Origin: Janthinobacterium sp. ROICE36
GTDB taxonomy: Bacteria > Pseudomonadota > Gammaproteobacteria > Burkholderiales > Burkholderiaceae_D
Length of the DNA stretch: 64,000 nt
Assembly: GCF_002869965.1 (NCBI RefSeq)
Contig: NZ_PEBS01000001.1
Span: forward strand, 124,001-188,000
Direction: 5' to 3'
Below, piece by piece: positions 52,398 through 60,661 of this stretch (within the stretch, counting starts at the first letter, position 1; the number at the start of each line of letters is the position of its first letter). The notes under the pieces were generated by a model. The model made no database searches. It had not been told where the DNA came from and worked only from the letters and a program-made list of their open reading frames with translations. Both the position numbers and the translations under genes were made by a program.

Positions 52398-52664
52398 GAT
52401 CTGTCTCCCATGTCTTTGATTTTGCGCAGCAACGCGGTGCGATCAACAGATGATACGATACAAAAAACGATTTGCATACACTTGATTTGAATCATTTTAA
52501 AAATTCGTATCTTGTGCAGCTTTTTTGTGCGTATGATATTGCGGATGAGAAAACATTGTGAAGTGCCACCAGCGCTTACGGCAAATTATTGACGCGCTAC
52601 CCGCGCAGCCAAGTAAACTGCTGCTTTTATTGAATCGACCGCAACACGGCCAGACCGGAACCAC
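52398..52664. promoter_or_regulatory. Divergent paaA/paaX control region with palindromic elements
   Basis: A+T-rich island (52445-52545) in GC-rich DNA. It contains the palindrome TGATTTGAATCA (52483-52494) and an imperfect wide dyad: ATACGATACAAAAAA on the left (52454-52468) matches the reverse complement of TTTTTTGTGCGTAT on the right (52521-52534). A further GATACGA copy lies inverted at 52505-52511. TGATTC-like half-sites are known in PaaX operators. No -35/-10 pair is convincing on either strand. Confidence 0.6.
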
Positions 52665-53615
52665 ATGAAGAACACCTGCTGCACGGCATGGATAGCCGAT
52701 TTCCTGGAAAGCGACCCACCGCGCTCGAAGTCCCTGGTGATGACCATCTTTGGCGACGCCATCGTGCCGCGCGGCGGCGCCATCGTGCCGCGCGGCGGCG
52801 CCATCTGGTTGGGCAGCCTGATCGAACTGCTGGCACCGTTTGGCGTGAATGACCGTTTATTGCGCACCAGCGTGTTTCGCCTGGCGCAGGAAGGCTGGCT
52901 CAGCTCGCAACGCGACGGCCGCCGCAGCGCCTATACGATACGCCCGGAGGCGCTGGCCCGCTTCGAGCGCGCCTATCGCCGCATCTATGCGCCACTGGTC
53001 GTGCACTGGGATGGCAGCTGGACCCTGGTGATCGGGCCGGCCGGCAGCATCGGCGCCGCCGAACGGGGCGCACTGCGCAAGGAATTATTGTGGGCTGGCT
53101 ATGGCTTGATCTCTCCTGGCATCTTTGGCCATCCGGCCAGCAACTCGGAGGCGCTGGAAGATATCCTCGTGCGCAACGAAGTACAGGGCAAGCTGTATGT
53201 CTGCCACACTACAGAGTTGCCAGGTGTCAGCACACGCCCCTTACGCGACATGGTGGGCGAATGCTGGGACTTGTCGGAGGTGATGGCAGGCTACGAAAAA
53301 TTCATCGCTCGCTTCCAGCCGCTGCTGACCCTGCTGCAAGAAGAACCCGTGTTCGATGCCGAGCAAGCCTTCGTCATCCGCTCGCTGCTGACGCACGCCT
53401 ACCGCCGCGTGCAGTTGCACGATCCGCAACTGCCCGTCGAACTGCTGCCCGAACCATGGCCAGGCACGCAAGCGTATGCACTGGCGCGCGACCTGTACCG
53501 CATCACCCATGCGGCGGCCGAGGAACATATCCTGGCCACCTTGCGGCGCGAGGATGAGCAGGCGGCGGATGTGGAACCATGGTTTTTCGAACGTTTCGGC
53601 GGCCTGAACACCTGA
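52665..53615 (+). CDS. paaX: Phenylacetate operon repressor PaaX
   Basis: Transcriptional repressor of 316 aa released by phenylacetyl-CoA. N-terminal winged helix (about residues 22-100: SLVMTIFGDAIVPRGG ... LRTSVFRLAQEGWLSSQRDGR), PaaX central domain, and C-terminal domain (ARDLYRITHAAAEEHIL). It is divergent from the operon it should control. Odd: a perfect seven-residue repeat IVPRGGA-IVPRGGA at residues 33-46, encoded by an exact 21-base tandem duplication. Without one copy the sequence would be the normal GDA-x-x-PRGG-x-IWLGSLI of the family, so this is an insertion in the DNA-binding domain. Confidence 0.93.
   Translation: MKNTCCTAWIADFLESDPPRSKSLVMTIFGDAIVPRGGAIVPRGGAIWLGSLIELLAPFGVNDRLLRTSVFRLAQEGWLSSQRDGRRSAYTIRPEALARFERAYRRIYAPLVVHWDGSWTLVIGPAGSIGAAERGALRKELLWAGYGLISPGIFGHPASNSEALEDILVRNEVQGKLYVCHTTELPGVSTRPLRDMVGECWDLSEVMAGYEKFIARFQPLLTLLQEEPVFDAEQAFVIRSLLTHAYRRVQLHDPQLPVELLPEPWPGTQAYALARDLYRITHAAAEEHILATLRREDEQAADVEPWFFERFGGLNT
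52761..52802 (+). repeat. Exact 21-base tandem duplication inside paaX
   Basis: Bases 52761-52781 and 52782-52802 are identical and in frame, each encoding IVPRGGA. The unit is GC-rich and itself contains GCGCGGCGGCGCC-type short repeats, which favours slippage. Confidence 0.95.
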
Positions 53616-53636
53616 CAAAACGTCCATGGCGGCGTT

Positions 53637-53676
53637 GCAGGGCCTGGGCGTACGTTCGTACTGCCTGCGGCCCTGC
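53637..53676. repeat. Long stable hairpin downstream of paaX
   Basis: Outer arms GCAGGGCC (53637-53644) and GGCCCTGC (53669-53676), inner arms GTACG / CGTAC around a TT loop (50-54 and 57-61 of 53600), with GGC/GCC pairing between. There is no T-run, so it is not a standard terminator; it may be a REP-like palindrome or a mRNA 3' end stabiliser between convergent genes. A second smaller pair CCTGAAC / GTTCAGG lies at about 53684-53708. Confidence 0.6.
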
Positions 53677-53725
53677 GCCTTGCCCTGAACATTTTTCAGG
53701 CGTTCAGGAATAAGTTACTGTCTGC

Positions 53726-53980
53726 TCACTGTTTCGCCACTACTTGCTTGGCCCCCGCCAACAAATCCTGCCCCAGCTTTTCCAGCGCATTCGCTTGCAC
53801 CAGCATGGTATCGAGGATGGCGGCATTGAAGGTCAATTCGGCCGGCGTGGTGTAGCCGGGGAAACGCAGAATACGCAGCAATTCCTGCAAGGTGGTGCCC
53901 TTGCCCAGATGCGCCAGAGCATCGCTGAGGGCGCTGACTTTCTTTTCCAGTTCGCGTATGTGGTTGCCGTTGTCGTCCAT
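53726..53980 (-). CDS. Small coiled-coil protein of unknown function (84 aa)
   Basis: ATG at 53980 has GGGGAG at normal spacing; the frame extends 12 codons further without a ribosome site. The product starts MDDNGNHIRELEKKVSALSD, a heptad-like helix, then GTTLQELLRILRFPGYTTPA and a second Leu/Ala-rich helix (MLVQANALEKLGQDLLAG). No membrane segment or known family. Cytoplasmic, probably helical and oligomeric. Convergent to paaX and divergent from the M14 carboxypeptidase gene. Confidence 0.65.
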   Translation of the reverse strand: MDDNGNHIRELEKKVSALSDALAHLGKGTTLQELLRILRFPGYTTPAELTFNAAILDTMLVQANALEKLGQDLLAGAKQVVAKQ

Positions 53981-54121
53981 GATGATCTCCCCGTGTTGGA
54001 GCTTCCACGTTAGCAAAGCATGTCCTGCATCGTTTGCGCCAGCACAAAGGCCAGCGCAAAACAGGTATCATCGCGCCATTGCACACGATGCAAAACCCAT
54101 ACGTTTTTATCAGGAACACAC

Positions 54122-55246
54122 ATGACCATTAAAATCAGCCAGCAATTCGACGCCGGCGCGATCGAGGTGCTGCGCGCCGACGATGCCCACTCCATCGAGC
54201 TGAACATCCGCAAGGATTCCCACGCCGATATCACGCAGTGGTTTTATTTCCGCCTGCAAGGCGCGCAAGGCGAGGCGTGCACGATCCGCTTCATGAATGC
54301 AGGCAAGTCGGCCTACCCGGACGGCTGGAAAGACTACCAGGCCGTGGCCAGCTACGACCGCGAAACCTGGTTCCGCGTGCCAACCAGTTTTGACGGCACG
54401 GTGATGACGATCAACCATACGCCGGAAGAAGAAAGCGTGTACTACGCCTACTTCGAACCGTACCCATGGGATCGCCACCTGGCCCTGATCGATAGCGCGC
54501 AAGCGTCGCCGCTGGTGCGCTTGATCGACCTGGGCAGCACGGTGGAAGGCCGCGACATGAATCTGCTGGTGGTCGGCGACGCCGATGCCGAGAAGAAAGT
54601 CTGGATCATCGCGCGCCAGCATCCGGGTGAAACGATGGCGGAATGGTTTGTCGAAGGCATGCTCGAAGCCTTGCTGGACCAGGCCAATCCGTTTGCCCGC
54701 CAGTGCCTGCAGGATGCCGTCTTCTACGTGGTGCCGAACATGAACCCCGACGGTTCCGTGCATGGCAACCTGCGCACCAACGCGGCCGGCGCCAACCTGA
54801 ACCGCGAATGGATGACGCCGACGATGGAACGCAGCCCGGAAGTGTTCCTGGTGAAACAGAAAATGCATGCAATCGGCTGCGACCTGTTCCTCGACGTGCA
54901 TGGCGACGAAGGTCTGCCTTACGTGTTCGTCGCCGGCAGCGATGCGCTGGAAAATTTCACGCCTGCACAAAAGGCTGAGCAAGACCGCTTCATCGCCGAC
55001 TTCAAGGTGGCCAGTCCCGATTTCCAGGATGAACACGGCTATGAAGACGGCCCGTTCACGCCGGAAGTGCTGACCATGGGTTCGCCCCATATCACGCATG
55101 CCTTCGGCTGCCTGGCGTTGACCCTGGAACTGCCGTTCAAGGACAATGCCAACGATCCCGACCCACAAACGGGCTGGAACGGCGCCCGCAGCGCTGCCCT
55201 GGGCGCGGCCGTACTGCAAGCTATCCTGTCCACCTTGCGCGCCTGA
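54122..55246 (+). CDS. M14 family cytosolic carboxypeptidase (CCP/AGBL-like)
   Basis: Zinc carboxypeptidase of 374 aa without signal peptide. The N-terminal beta-sandwich (residues 1-120; ITQWFYFRLQGAQGEACTIRF) is the hallmark of the cytosolic carboxypeptidase (Nna1/AGBL) branch. Zinc ligands: His and Glu in RQHPGETMAEW (near 167 and 170) and His in FLDVHGDEG (near 259); NPDGSVHGNLRTN and NLNREW bind the substrate carboxylate; the catalytic Glu is in LTLELPFK (near 337). Eukaryotic relatives shorten polyglutamate side chains; the bacterial substrate is unknown. ATG 54122 after AGGA; the open frame upstream is unlikely. Confidence 0.92.
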   Translation: MTIKISQQFDAGAIEVLRADDAHSIELNIRKDSHADITQWFYFRLQGAQGEACTIRFMNAGKSAYPDGWKDYQAVASYDRETWFRVPTSFDGTVMTINHTPEEESVYYAYFEPYPWDRHLALIDSAQASPLVRLIDLGSTVEGRDMNLLVVGDADAEKKVWIIARQHPGETMAEWFVEGMLEALLDQANPFARQCLQDAVFYVVPNMNPDGSVHGNLRTNAAGANLNREWMTPTMERSPEVFLVKQKMHAIGCDLFLDVHGDEGLPYVFVAGSDALENFTPAQKAEQDRFIADFKVASPDFQDEHGYEDGPFTPEVLTMGSPHITHAFGCLALTLELPFKDNANDPDPQTGWNGARSAALGAAVLQAILSTLRA

Positions 55247-55261
55247 TGGCCGCATGACACC

Positions 55262-55283
55262 GGCCCGTCGAGCATGACGGGCC
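55262..55283 (+). terminator. Hairpin after the carboxypeptidase gene
   Basis: Stem GGCCCGTC / GACGGGCC with loop GAGCAT, 15 bases after the stop codon. No T-run follows, so it is a weak terminator candidate. Confidence 0.4.
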
Positions 55284-55428
55284 AGGCCGGCAGCATCTCT
55301 GCCGCTGGCGCTACCCTTGCCTCTTCTTGCGCAGCGCAGCATCGCTAATCGTTGCCAGGCCAGCCATTGCTGCCTATACTGCTGGCAGCATGCTTGTGTC
55401 TTCCTTCTTGCCGTCAACCCATCCACAT

Positions 55429-56631
55429 ATGAAAAACACAGACCAGCCACGCGCCCTGAAGCGCTTTTTCAGGATACGATTTGCACACGTGTGCATCGCT
55501 TCAGTTACCAGCCTGACAGGAATATTCTGCCTGGCGGCCGAACTCAGTCCTGCCGCACAGCTGGGGCGGCACATCTTCCACGATGCCAGTCTGTCCGCTT
55601 CGGGCAAGCAGTCGTGCGCCAGTTGCCATGATCCGGCCCACGCCTACGCGCCCGGCAACAAGCTGGCCGTGCAACTGGGAGGCGCCGATGGCCAGGCGCA
55701 CGGCTACCGCGCCACGCCATCGCTGCGCTATCTGGAACACAATCCGCCCTTCCGCTTTGATGCAGAGGGCGCGCCCAACGGCGGCATCAACCGCGACGGC
55801 CGCGCCGCCAGCCTGGCAGAACAGGCGGAGCGACCGTTCCTGGCAGCGCACGAAATGGCCAATGCCAGCACGGACGAGGTAGTGGAAAGGCTGCGCAAGG
55901 GCAGTTACGCGGAAGCATTCCGACACGCCTTTGGCGACGCCATCTTTGCGCAACCGCAACAGGCATTCAGCCGCATCACCTATGCCTTGCAGCAATTCCA
56001 GCAAGAAGAGCCGGATTTCCACCGCTACGATTCCAAATATGACCTCTACCTGGCCAACAAGGTTCCACTGGAACTGGCCGAATTGCGGGGCCTGGCCCTG
56101 TTCAACGACGAACGCAAGGGCAATTGCGCCGCTTGCCACCCCAGCGTGCGAGGCGAACATGGCGCGCCACCGTTGTTTACGGACTTCAGTTTTGACAATC
56201 TGGGCGTGCCGCGCAATACGCGCATTCCCGCCACCGCCGACCCGGCCTATTTCGACCTGGGTTTGTGCGGCCCCGACCGCACGGATCTGACGCTGAAGGG
56301 AGAGTTATGCGGCGCCTTCAAGGTGCCCAGCCTGCGCAATGTGGCCACGCGCCAGGTATTTTTTCACAATGGCGTGTTCGATAATCTGACGGATGCCCTG
56401 CGTTTTTATGTGCGGCGCGATACGCATCCACAAGAATGGTATCCGCGCGACAAACGGGGGAAAGTGCAGAAATTCAACGACGTGCCACGCAGCTACCGCA
56501 GCAACGTGAACGTCCGCGAAGCACCGTTCGACCGCAAGCGCGGCATGGCGCCGGCGCTGACCGCGGGCGAGATCGAGGATATGGTGAAGTTTCTGGCCAC
56601 CCTGACGGACGGCTATCAAGTGCAGCAGTGA
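55429..56631 (+). CDS. Di-haem cytochrome c peroxidase / MauG-family protein
   Basis: Periplasmic two-haem protein of 400 aa. Haem sites CASCH (near residue 63) and CAACH (near 233); further family stretches AHEMANAS and FKVPSLRNVATRQVFFHNGVF. An N-terminal hydrophobic segment (CIASVTSLTGIFCLAAE) is the export signal; ATG 55429 is chosen because it starts just before this segment, although the frame extends 34 codons upstream. Reduces hydrogen peroxide or acts MauG-like on a protein. Convergent to the aminotransferase gene, with no clear operon partner. Confidence 0.9.
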   Translation: MKNTDQPRALKRFFRIRFAHVCIASVTSLTGIFCLAAELSPAAQLGRHIFHDASLSASGKQSCASCHDPAHAYAPGNKLAVQLGGADGQAHGYRATPSLRYLEHNPPFRFDAEGAPNGGINRDGRAASLAEQAERPFLAAHEMANASTDEVVERLRKGSYAEAFRHAFGDAIFAQPQQAFSRITYALQQFQQEEPDFHRYDSKYDLYLANKVPLELAELRGLALFNDERKGNCAACHPSVRGEHGAPPLFTDFSFDNLGVPRNTRIPATADPAYFDLGLCGPDRTDLTLKGELCGAFKVPSLRNVATRQVFFHNGVFDNLTDALRFYVRRDTHPQEWYPRDKRGKVQKFNDVPRSYRSNVNVREAPFDRKRGMAPALTAGEIEDMVKFLATLTDGYQVQQ

Positions 56632-56639
56632 GGCATGCG

Positions 56640-56659
56640 GCGCTCCAGTGCTGGAGCGC
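56640..56659. terminator. Palindrome between convergent genes
   Basis: Perfect arms GCGCTCCAG / CTGGAGCGC around TG, midway between the peroxidase and aminotransferase stop codons. Lacks a T-run on either strand; possible bidirectional end structure. Confidence 0.4.
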
Positions 56660-56674
56660 GCACATCCCTGACAA

Positions 56675-58000
56675 CTAGCCGCGCGCCACCTTGCGCAGGG
56701 CAGCGACCAGCTTGTCCAGGTGCGACTCGGGCGTAAAGATGCCCGGCGTAACGCGCACGCACGCACCGGATGCCAGCCCGTCGCGGGGCACGGTAAAGAT
56801 GCCGTATTCCTGCACCAGCTTTTTCGACAAGGCGTAACTGTCGGCTACGCTCGTCTTGCCCTTCAGTCGGAACGCGGCAATGGCGCTCGTCAGGCGCGGA
56901 TCGCCGGACGCCAGCACCTCGATGCCATCGATGCCGCGCGCCGCGTCCACCCAGCGGTTGCGCAGCAACCTCAGCCGCGCCTGCTTGTTGGCCACGCCGA
57001 TTTGCGCATGCAAGTCCAGCGCCGTCGGCAAGCTCAGATACGCGGCGAAATTGACCGTGCCCGTGTGCACGCGGGTGCGAATATCGTCGCCCGCCTTTTC
57101 TCCAAGGTAGGGGTCGATATCGGCCAGCCTGCCCCGCTTGATGTAGGCGGCGCCCACGCCCACGGGCGCGCCTATCCATTTGTGCAGATTGATGCCGGCA
57201 AAGTCTGCCTGCAGGTCGGGAATCGTCATGTCGAGCTGACCAAAACCGTGCGCCGTATCGACGATGACATCGATGCCACGTGCGCGCGCCAGGCGACTGA
57301 TCTCGGCCACCGGCAAGAGCATGCCGTTGCGGTGATTGACATGCGTGAGCAGCATCAATTTCAAGGTGGGCTGGCTTTCCATGGCGGCAATATAGGCAGC
57401 GACGACATTGTCATGCGTAAACGGTTCCGGCATGCTGATCGACACCACCTGGGCGCCGCGTCGCTGCTGCAGCCAGCGCGTGACGGTGATCATGTTGTCG
57501 TAATCGATATCCGCGTACAGCACCGCATCGCCCGGCTGCAAGCGGTTGTAGCCGGCGATCAAGACTTGCAGCGCTTCCGTGGCGCCCCGCGTCAGCACGA
57601 TTTCATCGCTCGCCACGCCCAGCGCCCTGGCCGCCGCCGCGCGGGCCGCCTCGAAGTCGGCCGGAAAGCGCATGCGCGCATACCAGGCATTGTCGCGGTT
57701 GACCATGCTCAATTGCTGCTCGTAATGACGCAGCACGGGCCTGGCCATCGAGCCCCAGAAGGCGTTGTCCAGTTGCACGACGGCATCGGTGGTGTCGTAT
57801 TGCGCAGCTACCGCCTGCCAGTACGCCTGGTTGCTGGCCAGGGCTTCCGGCGTGCTGCCGGCGGGCACTGCTGGCAAGGGCGGCAAGGCTGGAGGCAAGG
57901 CGGCGGATGCGGCCGCTGCTGCGCCCGCCGTCAAGGGCAGCGCCGCCGCCAACGAACCCGCGCGTAACAAGGCGCGGCGTTGTGGATTCATCATCATCAC
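56675..58000 (-). CDS. Exported class V aminotransferase-fold PLP enzyme (isopenicillin N epimerase-like)
   Basis: PLP-dependent enzyme of 441 aa with the class V fold. Cofactor contacts: TRGATEALQVLI (phosphate-binding loop), VDTAHGFGQLD (Asp to pyridine N) and the Schiff-base Lys in GINLHKWIGAPVG (near residue 275). The N-terminus (MMMMNPQRRALLRAGSLAAA, then an Ala-rich region to about 35) is Tat-like with an RR pair, fitting export of a folded cofactor protein. It starts three bases after the stop of a TonB receptor gene on the same strand. Related enzymes act as epimerases, desulfurases or C-S lyases; the reaction here is unknown. Confidence 0.85.
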   Translation of the reverse strand: MMMMNPQRRALLRAGSLAAALPLTAGAAAAASAALPPALPPLPAVPAGSTPEALASNQAYWQAVAAQYDTTDAVVQLDNAFWGSMARPVLRHYEQQLSMVNRDNAWYARMRFPADFEAARAAAARALGVASDEIVLTRGATEALQVLIAGYNRLQPGDAVLYADIDYDNMITVTRWLQQRRGAQVVSISMPEPFTHDNVVAAYIAAMESQPTLKLMLLTHVNHRNGMLLPVAEISRLARARGIDVIVDTAHGFGQLDMTIPDLQADFAGINLHKWIGAPVGVGAAYIKRGRLADIDPYLGEKAGDDIRTRVHTGTVNFAAYLSLPTALDLHAQIGVANKQARLRLLRNRWVDAARGIDGIEVLASGDPRLTSAIAAFRLKGKTSVADSYALSKKLVQEYGIFTVPRDGLASGACVRVTPGIFTPESHLDKLVAALRKVARG

Positions 58001-58003
58001 CCC

Positions 58004-60415
58004 TTAAAATTTCACTTTGTACTCGACGTACAGATTGCGCCCGTCCGTGTCGTAGGGCGCATTGCGCGAATAGATCAGCCCGCGGCTGGCCTGGAAGCTT
58101 GCTTCATCGGGATACTTGTCCAGCACATTGTCGATACCCACGCGCACGGACTGCTTGTCGCTGATCTTGTAGCTGGCCGCCAGGTCGAGAAATTGCATGG
58201 CGCCGAAGCGCTGGAAAATATCGCCCGTGGCGTTGCCGGAATTATCCGTCCACGCGCCGTAATAGCGCACGCGAACCAGGGTATTCCAGCTGCCCAGCGC
58301 GTAGTTGCCGCTGATGCTGGCCTTCTGGCGCGGCAGGCGTTCCTCGAAGACCTGGCGCTGCGCCGGATTGGTCACCAGGCTGGACTTGCCGCCATCGACT
58401 TTCGTCGTGTTGTAATTGTAGGCCAGGGTCAAGTTCAGCTTGCCGCCGCCGATACGGCTCAGGTGGCTGCCCACGATATCGATGCCGCGCGTGGTGGTGT
58501 CGAAGTCATTCGTGAAATAGCTGACCGAGGTGTAGCGCAGCGGATTGGCCACGCCAGCGGGCACGGCAAACGCGGCGGAGGTGCTGAAGCGGTCGCTGAC
58601 CTGGATGTCATACACATCGACGGAACCGGAAAAGCCGGCCGGCGTCTTCCACGTAAAACCCAGCGACAGGTTTTTCGATTTTTCCGGCTTCAGCGCCTGC
58701 GCCCCCAGCAGGATGGCCAGCGGGTCGTTGTTGGCCAGGCGGCCGCTGGTAAACAACAGCAGGGTCTTGGTGTCCAGGCCTTGATTCGTGCTGTTGGTAT
58801 TCGACTGGCCCGGTGTTGGCGCGCGGAAACCCGTCGAGTAAGAGCCGCGCAAGGCCAGGTCCGCGCTCAAGGCGTAACGGGCTGACAACTTGCCATTGAC
58901 GGTGCTGCCGAAGTCCGAGAAATGCTCATAGCGGGCCGCGCCGCCCAGGCTCAGGGCCTTGGTGACGGGCACTTCCACGTCGAGGTAGGCCGCATAGCTG
59001 TCCTGGCCCCAGCTGCCCGCCTGGCGGTCGCTGAAACCGGGGGCGCCATTCGCGTTCGCATCGAGGCCGATGGCCGCGCCCGGCCCCACCGTCCAGGATG
59101 CCGTATCGCCCGCCTTCACGCCATACGTTTCGTTACGCGCTTCCGCGCCAAACGCGATATTGACGGCTTGCGGCAGGGATGCCACGGGTAATTCATAATT
59201 AAAATTGGCGTTGAGAATCTTTTCGACCTGCGACAACTGGCCCAGGTAAAACGCCGTCGGGCTGGCCGGGCCCATCGACGCATTGATGGAATTGGCCAAG
59301 TTGTAGTCGATGCGGTTGCGACCGTAGGAAGCACTCACATCCCAGCCGACGCTGTCGTTGAAGTGACCACGCACGCCGGCCACCAACTGTACATCATCCT
59401 GATCATTCGAATAGCTGGGGCTGAAGCCGAGTGGATACAGGCTGCGCAAATCCCAGCCGGGAAACAGGCTGCTGGTTTTATACGCGCCCGTGCTGGTATC
59501 GGGATTCCTCCAGTTGAAGTCCGAGGTGCCGTCGCTGCGGCTGAACAGGCCGAAGCCGTACAGTTGCGCCGTGTCGGACAGGGCCACGCTGGCATTGAAG
59601 CCGATGCGCTTGCTGTCGAGTTCAGGCTGGCCCCAGCGCTGCACGGGGTTCGGCACCTTCAATGCCGGATGGGCGTTCTGGAAAGCAATGGCGTCGGCCC
59701 GCTGGCGCGTGCGCGAAGTAGGGTCGGACTGGGCCAGCGCGCCGAAAATCGTCACCTTGCCCGTCTCGCCAAAAGCAAAGCCCGTCTTCAGCTTGAGCTC
59801 ATTACCCTTGCCGTCGCCTTCCGAGTATTGCGAGTGCTGCACGGAAAGCTCCGTGCCCAGCGTATCGTCGAGAATAATGTTGATCACGCCGGCGATCGCG
59901 TCGGAGCCATACTGGGCCGAGGCGCCGTCGCGCAGCACTTCGATGCGCTTGATGGCGGACACGGGTATCTGCGCCAGGTCGGGCGCCTGCGCGCCGCGCG
60001 CTCCCAGCAGGGCGCTGCGGTGGAAGCGCTTGCCGTTCACGAGCACCAAAGTCTGGTCGGGCGACAGGCCGCGCAGGGTTGCAGGGCGCACGAAGACTTG
60101 CCCATCGGCCATCGGCAGGCGCTGCACCACATACGAGGGCACCAATTGCGCCAGCACATCGTTCAAGTCCGACGATGCGACGGCGCCGATATCTTCACGG
60201 TTGAACACGTCCACGGGCGCCATGGTGTCGAACTGCGTGCGGTTGCTGCCGCGCGTGCCGGTGACGATCACGGCTTGCGGTGCATCGAGGGAATCGCTGG
60301 CGGCCGCTGGTGTGGCAGACGCATCGCCATGGGCTTGCGCCTGGGTGGAGAACAGCGCGTTCATGGCACACAACAGGGCCACCGCGCGGGCGATGCGGGT
60401 ACGGGAGTAGGTCAT
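58004..60415 (-). CDS. TonB-dependent outer-membrane receptor (paired with PLP enzyme)
   Basis: Outer-membrane gated transporter of 803 aa. Signal peptide ending QAQA, TonB-box-like QAVIVTGTRGSNRTQFD, plug with PVDVFNREDIGAVASSDL, LSPDQTLVLVNGKRFHRSAL and IEVLRDGASAQYGSDAIAG, then a barrel ending NLYVEYKVKF with terminal Phe. Its gene is directly upstream of the exported class V aminotransferase, so it probably imports the substrate of that enzyme. ATG 60415 follows a GAG-containing region. Ligand unknown. Confidence 0.92.
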   Translation of the reverse strand: MTYSRTRIARAVALLCAMNALFSTQAQAHGDASATPAAASDSLDAPQAVIVTGTRGSNRTQFDTMAPVDVFNREDIGAVASSDLNDVLAQLVPSYVVQRLPMADGQVFVRPATLRGLSPDQTLVLVNGKRFHRSALLGARGAQAPDLAQIPVSAIKRIEVLRDGASAQYGSDAIAGVINIILDDTLGTELSVQHSQYSEGDGKGNELKLKTGFAFGETGKVTIFGALAQSDPTSRTRQRADAIAFQNAHPALKVPNPVQRWGQPELDSKRIGFNASVALSDTAQLYGFGLFSRSDGTSDFNWRNPDTSTGAYKTSSLFPGWDLRSLYPLGFSPSYSNDQDDVQLVAGVRGHFNDSVGWDVSASYGRNRIDYNLANSINASMGPASPTAFYLGQLSQVEKILNANFNYELPVASLPQAVNIAFGAEARNETYGVKAGDTASWTVGPGAAIGLDANANGAPGFSDRQAGSWGQDSYAAYLDVEVPVTKALSLGGAARYEHFSDFGSTVNGKLSARYALSADLALRGSYSTGFRAPTPGQSNTNSTNQGLDTKTLLLFTSGRLANNDPLAILLGAQALKPEKSKNLSLGFTWKTPAGFSGSVDVYDIQVSDRFSTSAAFAVPAGVANPLRYTSVSYFTNDFDTTTRGIDIVGSHLSRIGGGKLNLTLAYNYNTTKVDGGKSSLVTNPAQRQVFEERLPRQKASISGNYALGSWNTLVRVRYYGAWTDNSGNATGDIFQRFGAMQFLDLAASYKISDKQSVRVGIDNVLDKYPDEASFQASRGLIYSRNAPYDTDGRNLYVEYKVKF

Positions 60416-60545
60416 GGAGAGTTCACTATGCAGGTTGGATCAACAACGACGCGTTACTGCAAGACTCGCATCTTGCATGAAATATCACGAAGTTCGGCTT
60501 ACTTACATTAAAAGCATCTAAACCACGCAAATAACGTCAGGTGGC

Positions 60546-60580
60546 GTCATCATACGAAGCGAATATTTCCGCCGTATGAC
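60546..60580. promoter_or_regulatory. Inverted repeat upstream of the second TonB receptor
   Basis: GTCATCATACG (60546-60556) and CGTATGAC (60573-60580) form a dyad around an A+T-rich centre (GAATATTTC), about 130 bases before the receptor start. Possible operator; the regulator is unknown. Confidence 0.35.
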
Positions 60581-60615
60581 GAGGCGGCCGCTGCCCGAAA
60601 AAACACAGGGACAAG

Positions 60616-60640
60616 AAAAAAGGCGCCAGCGGCGCCTTTT
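60616..60640 (-). terminator. Rho-independent terminator after pmbA
   Basis: Minus-strand AAAAGGCGCC-GCT-GGCGCC followed by six T, 22 bases after the pmbA stop. The outer A/T pairs lengthen the stem. Confidence 0.88.
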
Positions 60641-60661
60641 GACAAGGAGGAATGCCTGCGT

